A stretch of 64,000 nt of DNA from the NCBI GenBank assembly GCA_041156125.1, contig JBEVTI010000018.1, positions 31,879 to 95,878 of the forward strand. The letters are read 5' to 3'. The notes below the pieces were generated by a model. That model worked only from the letters and a program-made list of their open reading frames with translations. It was not told the origin of the DNA and made no database searches. The DNA is from Paraktedonobacter carboxidivorans (GTDB lineage Bacteria; Chloroflexota; Ktedonobacteria; Ktedonobacterales; Ktedonobacteraceae). How positions within the stretch are numbered: the stretch's first letter is position 1; the number at the start of each line of letters is the position of its first letter. The position numbers and the translations under genes were made by a program. This document shows, piece by piece, positions 58,669 to 64,000 of this stretch.

Positions 58669-61600
58669 TCAGGGTATGTTATAGGCGCCATTGCTTTGCT
58701 CTGACTGGAGCGAAACTGACAGATCTTGATTAGCAGCAGCAGCTTCAGTTATGTGCCTGGTCTCCAGCAAGGGCCTGTTTTGCCTTAACCACAGGCGAAA
58801 CAGCCCATTGGCAAGCGTATAGTGGGCATTTTCCGAAACATTTTCCTGCTGTTCACCTTCGATCGTAGAAATGACATCTTCGGCCCAGAGCGTTTTAAGA
58901 GAATTAATCACCTCCAGAGGCTCATAAGCGTAATGAAATTTCTTATAGATAGCCCTGATATCATCCAGATCAAGTGGGCGCCCTTCATTTTTAGAACCTT
59001 CAGCAATGACCTGTAGCAAACGTTGCTCCGTTAGCTCGAAACGTTTCCAGAGCCAGTCAAAGTGAATAGTACCTGTCCCTAAGACCGCCTGCGACATCAT
59101 ATTGACATCATTGATTGTCGCATAATTTTTCTTCATATCGTTGCAGTGATCAACGAGAGAGCGGCAAAGCAGATGGATCATATACGGTTGATCAGCGGTA
59201 AGCTGGCGAATTTTATTCACTACCTGTGGTTCATAATCCAGGAAACCTGAGACTGGTTTGGTGATCAGATCGATAGCACCCTCAATAGAGATGCGACTGG
59301 AGAGCCTGTGGTGCATAGCGATATTGAAGAAGACCGACCAGTAATTGCGTGTCAACTTCTCAATTTGCTTTGTGCCAGAGAGCAAGACCTGAATATAAGG
59401 CCGCTCCTGGATGACACTACGCAAGTATTTAAAGATCTCCGGCGTCAATTTCCCCTGTTTCACCTGCTCTTCCAGTTCTTCAAATTCATCGAGAAGCAGG
59501 ATCAACAAACGATCTTCCAGTATACTTTCCACCTTATCCAGGAAGAGTTCAAAATTGAAGCGGGCCGTAGATGGTGATACATCCACAAAATCCTGACCGC
59601 GCGGCATCGGGAGGGCAAGCTTGTGCTTTGCCGCCGCCTTGTAGATCGTATATGTGATTTTGAATATAAAATTGTTGAGCGTGAAATCAAGGCTTAAAGC
59701 CTGGAGATCGATCATAGCCGCGATATGCCGTGCAAACATATTACTCTTTACAAGCTGATTGAGCAAAGTGGTCTTGCCGGACCGGCGCTGGCCATAGAGC
59801 ACCATGACCGTTTGCGCGCTCGTGCGGGTGAGATTATCCTGCAGATAAGCCAGCGGAGCCTCGCGACCATAGCACATCCGTCCATCGTGGAGAGGAGTAC
59901 CCGTGCTATAGGGATTTGCGATAAAAATGAATTCTTGTGGGCGCTCGATAAAATCGAGGCGTTCCTGGTAATCAAGGGTGCGTTGCTCATGTTCTGCATC
60001 GTCATAGATAACTTCAAAAGTTAGCGTAACCGAGTCCCCAATTGGCTTGATCAAGAACTCCATTCCCACATCCTGGTTGGCAGGAATAACATCAACAAGC
60101 TGAGATGTAATGGAAAGAGCATTTGTAAAGCTCTCATCAGTGAGCAAAGTGACCTTTACCTTGCTCGCTGGCGCGCGGCCTTTGTTAGAAACTTGCAGCC
60201 AGATGCCAACAGTTTCCTCCAGATGGACTGTGCGAGATTGCAGCTCGCACTTCAAGTCGGGATGTCCCCGTAAGTCGTTGCGCTGTTTATTAAACAATTC
60301 TTGCCAGCGGGCGATAAGTCCTTTGAGGATCACATATTCAGCCTGGTAAGGTTGAGGCGCACCTGGTAAGGGAGAAACTCCATATTCACGGTCAACCAGG
60401 CGCTGGAAAACCTCAAACGCGCTAATACTCTCAAGCAAGAGGATCAGGCGATCATTAGGATCAGAGCGGCGCGAGTAAGGTTTTAAAGGACTGGTAATTG
60501 AGCTTATCTGATCCCCAACATGAAGGAATGGCAGTGCATAGGGATAAGAAGCCTGAGCAACCTGAAACTGCTCAGGCTTCACGCGAAACTCATAACTGGC
60601 CAGCTCTTCCATACCATTGAGTTTGAAAAGAGACAGCAATTCGCGGTAAATCAACCAGAGGTCCGTACTATAAGCGAAATTGTGTAGTTGGCTGAGCGTT
60701 TTAAGCGCTTCTGTGATTTTAGTGAGTGTGGCCACCACGTCAACTTGCTCGAAGTCGAACTTCATAGCTACCAGATTGACCACAACCTGGCGTACATTCA
60801 TTGACTTGAGGTTATAAGCTGTGTGATCGAGTGCTTCGCGCTTAAGTCGGTTAGAGAAGAGCCTGGATAGATAGACTAGAAAATCAGTCTCAAAAAGATT
60901 GAGAAAATCAGCCAGCACTCTGCCTGTTTCTTCACGAACCCAGGTTGATTCAGTATCCTGCGCAGCAACGAGCAACAATTTAAAAAGAGTCTCGCCATGC
61001 GTGTGCTGAGAAGCTTTAATCTCATCCGCGAAATTTTTGAGTAGATGGGAGATCTTACGCAGAGCCGCGCGGCGTGTATTGCGCTCGTCTGAGTCCAGAG
61101 CGCGTCCCAGATAGGAATGGACCACAGTCCAGTCATGATTAGCCAGAAGTTCCAGGTGTTCAACCACCTCAATGCGCACATCACGTGTAGGCTCGATGAA
61201 AAGATTATTGAGCAACAAACCCGCGCGTGTTGGATCAACAGGGTAAGCATGCATCAAAGTCGCTGGCAAGATTTTGCGCACATCAGTGAATGCATCATGG
61301 GTCGCATCGTTGAAGAGATCAAACGCTCCAGGCGGCAAAGGGCTTAGTTCGATCAGTTTGGCCAATCCGGCGGCACGCAGCAATGGCTCACTATGCTTCA
61401 TAAGTGCATAAAGAGCCTCAAGCGGATCGCGCTCAGTCAGCAAATGTTCCCAGCAAAATGTGATGAGTTTTGTGAGTTCTTGCCGATTAACGACCTGGAG
61501 AACTTCCAGGTGATTTTCCTCCACCATAACTATTTCAAAGTTATTATCCAGATCGATATCAGCAACGCGCAAAGCCTGGATAGGATCTCTAGCGGCATAA

Positions 61601-63708
61601 CGCCAGGTGAGGTCCCCTGTGGAGGTAAACACATAGAGAATACCATCAGCACACCCGGCCAGGATCTCTTCACTACCATCGCCATCGATATCGGCTGTTT
61701 CTAGAGCCAGCACACTATGGTAGAGCACATAGCGCCAGCGCAGATTGCCTTCATCATCAAGTACATAGATATTGCGGTCTTCTGTGCCGATCAGCACCTC
61801 CAGACGACCATCACCATCGAGATCTTTCGCGCAGAGTGCTAGAATGCGGCTGCGAGTCGCATAGGTCCAGAGACGATTAACGCCACGTGTATAAGCGAAC
61901 AAAACATTGTCTGACGTACTGATCAGCAGTTCCGGGTTACGATATTTGCCGCCTTCGTCAGGATCAGAGGCATAGACGCGCTGAACAGTGTTTGGCAAAT
62001 CAAAAACACGAGTAGGCGCGTCAAAAGTATTCGTATACAGATACACTTTGCCGCTTTTAGTGCCAACCAGCATTTCATAGCTCTGGGCATTTGGCGCAAG
62101 TATATAGAAACAAGCAGCAGGTTCAGGAATATTTAAGACTGTAGATGAGTGTGCCTTGTCAGAGTTCAAACGCACGACAACACCTTTACCTGTAGCAAAA
62201 GCTAATTCTTCGCCATTTCCTGCAGTCAGATAGCCAGACTGGGCATCAAAAATCTGACTATTATCTGGAGATTTTTCTGACCAGAGCAAACGTCCTCTGG
62301 CATTAAAAATGGATAGACCCCCATCACGTGAACTCACTACCACCTCGCGTCGTTTATCGCCTGCCAGATCCGCCAGACAAAGCGCCCGGAGGTAGCCCAT
62401 CTTCTTTTTCTCCCAGAGCACCTGGAACTTCTGTCGGTCGAGTTTCAAGAGTGAAAGCAGTGCATTAGTAAAATCACCAGCCTCTATCAGAGCTTTAGTA
62501 GCAGTAATATTCAACGCCTGATCGATACCACCGTAGGTTTCACCAAGCACATTCAGTAGCAATTCAAGTTGCTCTCGCGTCAGAGTCAGCAGGGTTGTGA
62601 TATCTGGTTTACCTAAGGCTGAGTAGTCACGGCGGATTTTCTTGTCGAGATCCTTAATCAATTGGACGCGGAAAGCATAAATTTGCGAGTCGTCTGTACC
62701 AGCCAGAACCTCGATATGTCCATCACGATCCAGGTCAAAAGTATTCAAACTACGGAACCGTTTTCCCATGTCTTGACGCCAGATGAGCTTGCCTTGATTA
62801 TCCAGAATAGTAAGCGACTTATCATCACAGGCTACCAGAATCTCTAGCTGGTGATCGTTGTTTACGTCTGCAACAGTGGTAGTCAGGGGGCGGCTACTCA
62901 ATCCATAGGCCCATTTTTCCTCAAGGTCGGGACCAAGAATAAAGAGTTTCTTTGTGCGCGTGCCTATCAGGATTTCAATCTTACCGTCTTTGTCGATGTC
63001 AGCGGCAAAAAGGGTATAGATAGCCTGCTCCATTTTGCGCGTGGTAAGGAGCTCGCCTGTATTGGAAAGCAAGTAGAGATAATGGTTATCAGACCCGATC
63101 AACGTTTCCGAAAGGCCATCACCGTTGAGATCGCAGGTAAAAATAGCGCGAATAGGATCATCTGTCGGGGTAGAAAACTTCCAGCGCAGTTGATTATGAG
63201 CTATATCAAAGCTATAAGCACAATGATTGTCGGCAGCAAAGACGATTGAGGGATATGGAGTAGTATCCATCCACATTTGCGAAATATTGTACTCTGCATC
63301 GAACCAGTAGCCAGGGCCTCCATTGCCTGAACCTGGAGGTAAAACTTCCTCCCCCTGAGGGTTGAGCACATAGACTTTGCCATCACTAGCGCTGGTTGCC
63401 ACACAGGCTCCCTCCAGTTCAGCAAAAGGTGGGAAAGCCGCGATAGTTGTTAACCACCTCTTCTCCCCGATGATCTTTTCCCAACGCGGGCGACCATCTC
63501 TGGTCAGGGAGCGAACACGGCCATCGCGCGACGCAGCCAGTACCTCTATATCCCCATCAAGATTGATATCGGCAGCGTGAACGCCTGTCACCCAGTCTTT
63601 TACCTCATAGCCCCAGAGGTCTTTAATACAGGTAAGACCATAGCGCAAATCCTCTTGTAGCCGCTCAACTGCAAGCGATGGCAGGCTAGATGAAGTTATA
63701 AGTGCCAT
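58669..63708 (-). CDS. Giant FG-GAP/VCBS propeller, HEAT-like and STAND-type ATPase protein
   Basis: 1679 residues; AGGAGG 7 bases before ATG. No signal peptide or membrane helix, so cytoplasmic. Residues about 40-350 and 450-760: two sets of propeller blades with calcium-type loops (DINLDGDIEV, DLNGDGLSE, DIDKDGKIEI, DLDRDGHIEV, then DLDGDGRLEV, DIDGDGSEEI, DIDLDNNFEI), separated by a helical stretch. Residues 790-1100: HEAT-like helices. About 1190-1290: a CARDB-like beta sandwich (GIWLQVSNKGRAPASKVKVTL in two strands). Residues 1295-1650: P-loop ATPase with YGQRRSGKTTLLNQL (Lys about 1312) and LILLLDEFEEL (Asp about 1407), then helical winged domains, as in STAND/AAA signalling ATPases. 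Likely a sensor-effector protein; function unknown. Confidence 0.9.
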   Translation of the reverse strand: MALITSSSLPSLAVERLQEDLRYGLTCIKDLWGYEVKDWVTGVHAADINLDGDIEVLAASRDGRVRSLTRDGRPRWEKIIGEKRWLTTIAAFPPFAELEGACVATSASDGKVYVLNPQGEEVLPPGSGNGGPGYWFDAEYNISQMWMDTTPYPSIVFAADNHCAYSFDIAHNQLRWKFSTPTDDPIRAIFTCDLNGDGLSETLIGSDNHYLYLLSNTGELLTTRKMEQAIYTLFAADIDKDGKIEILIGTRTKKLFILGPDLEEKWAYGLSSRPLTTTVADVNNDHQLEILVACDDKSLTILDNQGKLIWRQDMGKRFRSLNTFDLDRDGHIEVLAGTDDSQIYAFRVQLIKDLDKKIRRDYSALGKPDITTLLTLTREQLELLLNVLGETYGGIDQALNITATKALIEAGDFTNALLSLLKLDRQKFQVLWEKKKMGYLRALCLADLAGDKRREVVVSSRDGGLSIFNARGRLLWSEKSPDNSQIFDAQSGYLTAGNGEELAFATGKGVVVRLNSDKAHSSTVLNIPEPAACFYILAPNAQSYEMLVGTKSGKVYLYTNTFDAPTRVFDLPNTVQRVYASDPDEGGKYRNPELLISTSDNVLFAYTRGVNRLWTYATRSRILALCAKDLDGDGRLEVLIGTEDRNIYVLDDEGNLRWRYVLYHSVLALETADIDGDGSEEILAGCADGILYVFTSTGDLTWRYAARDPIQALRVADIDLDNNFEIVMVEENHLEVLQVVNRQELTKLITFCWEHLLTERDPLEALYALMKHSEPLLRAAGLAKLIELSPLPPGAFDLFNDATHDAFTDVRKILPATLMHAYPVDPTRAGLLLNNLFIEPTRDVRIEVVEHLELLANHDWTVVHSYLGRALDSDERNTRRAALRKISHLLKNFADEIKASQHTHGETLFKLLLVAAQDTESTWVREETGRVLADFLNLFETDFLVYLSRLFSNRLKREALDHTAYNLKSMNVRQVVVNLVAMKFDFEQVDVVATLTKITEALKTLSQLHNFAYSTDLWLIYRELLSLFKLNGMEELASYEFRVKPEQFQVAQASYPYALPFLHVGDQISSITSPLKPYSRRSDPNDRLILLLESISAFEVFQRLVDREYGVSPLPGAPQPYQAEYVILKGLIARWQELFNKQRNDLRGHPDLKCELQSRTVHLEETVGIWLQVSNKGRAPASKVKVTLLTDESFTNALSITSQLVDVIPANQDVGMEFLIKPIGDSVTLTFEVIYDDAEHEQRTLDYQERLDFIERPQEFIFIANPYSTGTPLHDGRMCYGREAPLAYLQDNLTRTSAQTVMVLYGQRRSGKTTLLNQLVKSNMFARHIAAMIDLQALSLDFTLNNFIFKITYTIYKAAAKHKLALPMPRGQDFVDVSPSTARFNFELFLDKVESILEDRLLILLLDEFEELEEQVKQGKLTPEIFKYLRSVIQERPYIQVLLSGTKQIEKLTRNYWSVFFNIAMHHRLSSRISIEGAIDLITKPVSGFLDYEPQVVNKIRQLTADQPYMIHLLCRSLVDHCNDMKKNYATINDVNMMSQAVLGTGTIHFDWLWKRFELTEQRLLQVIAEGSKNEGRPLDLDDIRAIYKKFHYAYEPLEVINSLKTLWAEDVISTIEGEQQENVSENAHYTLANGLFRLWLRQNRPLLETRHITEAAAANQDLSVSLQSEQSNGAYNIP

Positions 63709-64000
63709 AAGAAACCTCCTGGCGTTTGCTAAGAAACTCTAAGCACAGTAGGGAGTTCACACTTGATTATACTCTTTTTTCTTATCTTTAACTATACATC
63801 AATACTTATGCCAATCTCTGACAAATTTCTGACTGATAACACCTATAGATTATATCAAACCATCATTGGCACAAAGAAGTAGATTGAAAAAAAGGGAGCT
63901 TTCAGGTAATATTGAGTTGCGGCAATAGAAAAATCCTGTAAAAAAAGCTATAACTGCGGACATAGCAGAAGGATGACAGGATATTGGCAGATTTCTGCTG
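63709..64000. other. Right-edge upstream region
   Basis: 292 bases, AT-rich, with the promoter of the giant gene (63766-63794). No ORF or structured RNA was recognised up to the window end. Confidence 0.45.
63766..63794 (-). promoter_or_regulatory. Promoter of the giant ATPase gene
   Basis: Perfect -10 TATAAT (63766-63771, minus strand), 17-base spacer, weak -35 TAGTTA (63789-63794). The leader is about 50 bases. Confidence 0.5.

Overview
The window is about 52-53% GC and carries 48 confident or probable protein genes, one tRNA-Leu and one gene remnant. It has no transposase, integrase, prophage gene or CRISPR array, and reads as chromosome. Several things point to a multicellular-type soil Chloroflexota, most likely class Ktedonobacteria: a sedolisin lipoprotein, many Ser/Thr and His kinases, cell-wall genes scattered as singles, many Chloroflexi-style hypothetical membrane proteins, and single-subunit housekeeping genes in short operons. 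This taxonomic call is inference from gene content; no rRNA is present to confirm it.

Layout. 0.3-2.5 kb: two small hypotheticals, a LysR regulator and a 43-residue membrane protein. 2.5-6.4 kb: a three-gene two-component operon (response regulator, transmembrane kinase, GAF kinase). 6.6-15.6 kb: metabolic singletons (oxygenase-like protein, acyl-CoA synthetase, aldo-keto reductase, sedolisin, ComB-like phosphatase, quinone reductase, YceI). 15.9-22.6 kb: peptidoglycan block with murF, ddl, a PknB-like kinase and a dipeptide epimerase. 23.0-26.9 kb: a four-gene ubiquitin-like conjugation operon (Ubl, E2-like, JAB-E1 fusion, membrane protein with proline-rich repeats). 27.0-30.2 kb: hybrid-style sensor kinase plus CheY-like regulator. 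30.4-33.7 kb: two metallopeptidases. 33.8-38.0 kb: hypothetical, methylmalonyl-CoA epimerase, DUF402 protein, gyrA. 38.5-40.7 kb: CvpA-like protein and a double bacterial-PH plus PASTA membrane protein. 40.8-46.3 kb: RlmD-type methyltransferase, bactofilin-like protein, ECF sigma factor with an overlapping membrane partner, and murA. 46.6-51.6 kb: gene remnant, tRNA-Leu, GT39-like protein, hisS, methyltransferase. 51.6-55.4 kb: MerR-regulated ABC exporter whose ATPase carries an N-terminal membrane/PH-like extension. 55.4-58.3 kb: lutABC. 58.7-63.7 kb: a 1679-residue intracellular propeller/HEAT/ATPase giant.

Two loci stand out as possibly undescribed systems. One is the Ubl operon, which has its own predicted promoter and terminator, a Ubl ending in Gly-Ser rather than Gly-Gly, a one-cysteine E2-like protein, and a JAB-E1 fusion lacking the usual crossover-loop cysteine. 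The other is the giant STAND-like ATPase. A third, genome-style signal is that most transcription units end in unusually long perfect inverted repeats (stems up to 40 bp), each with its own sequence, placed within a few bases of the stop codon or overlapping it.
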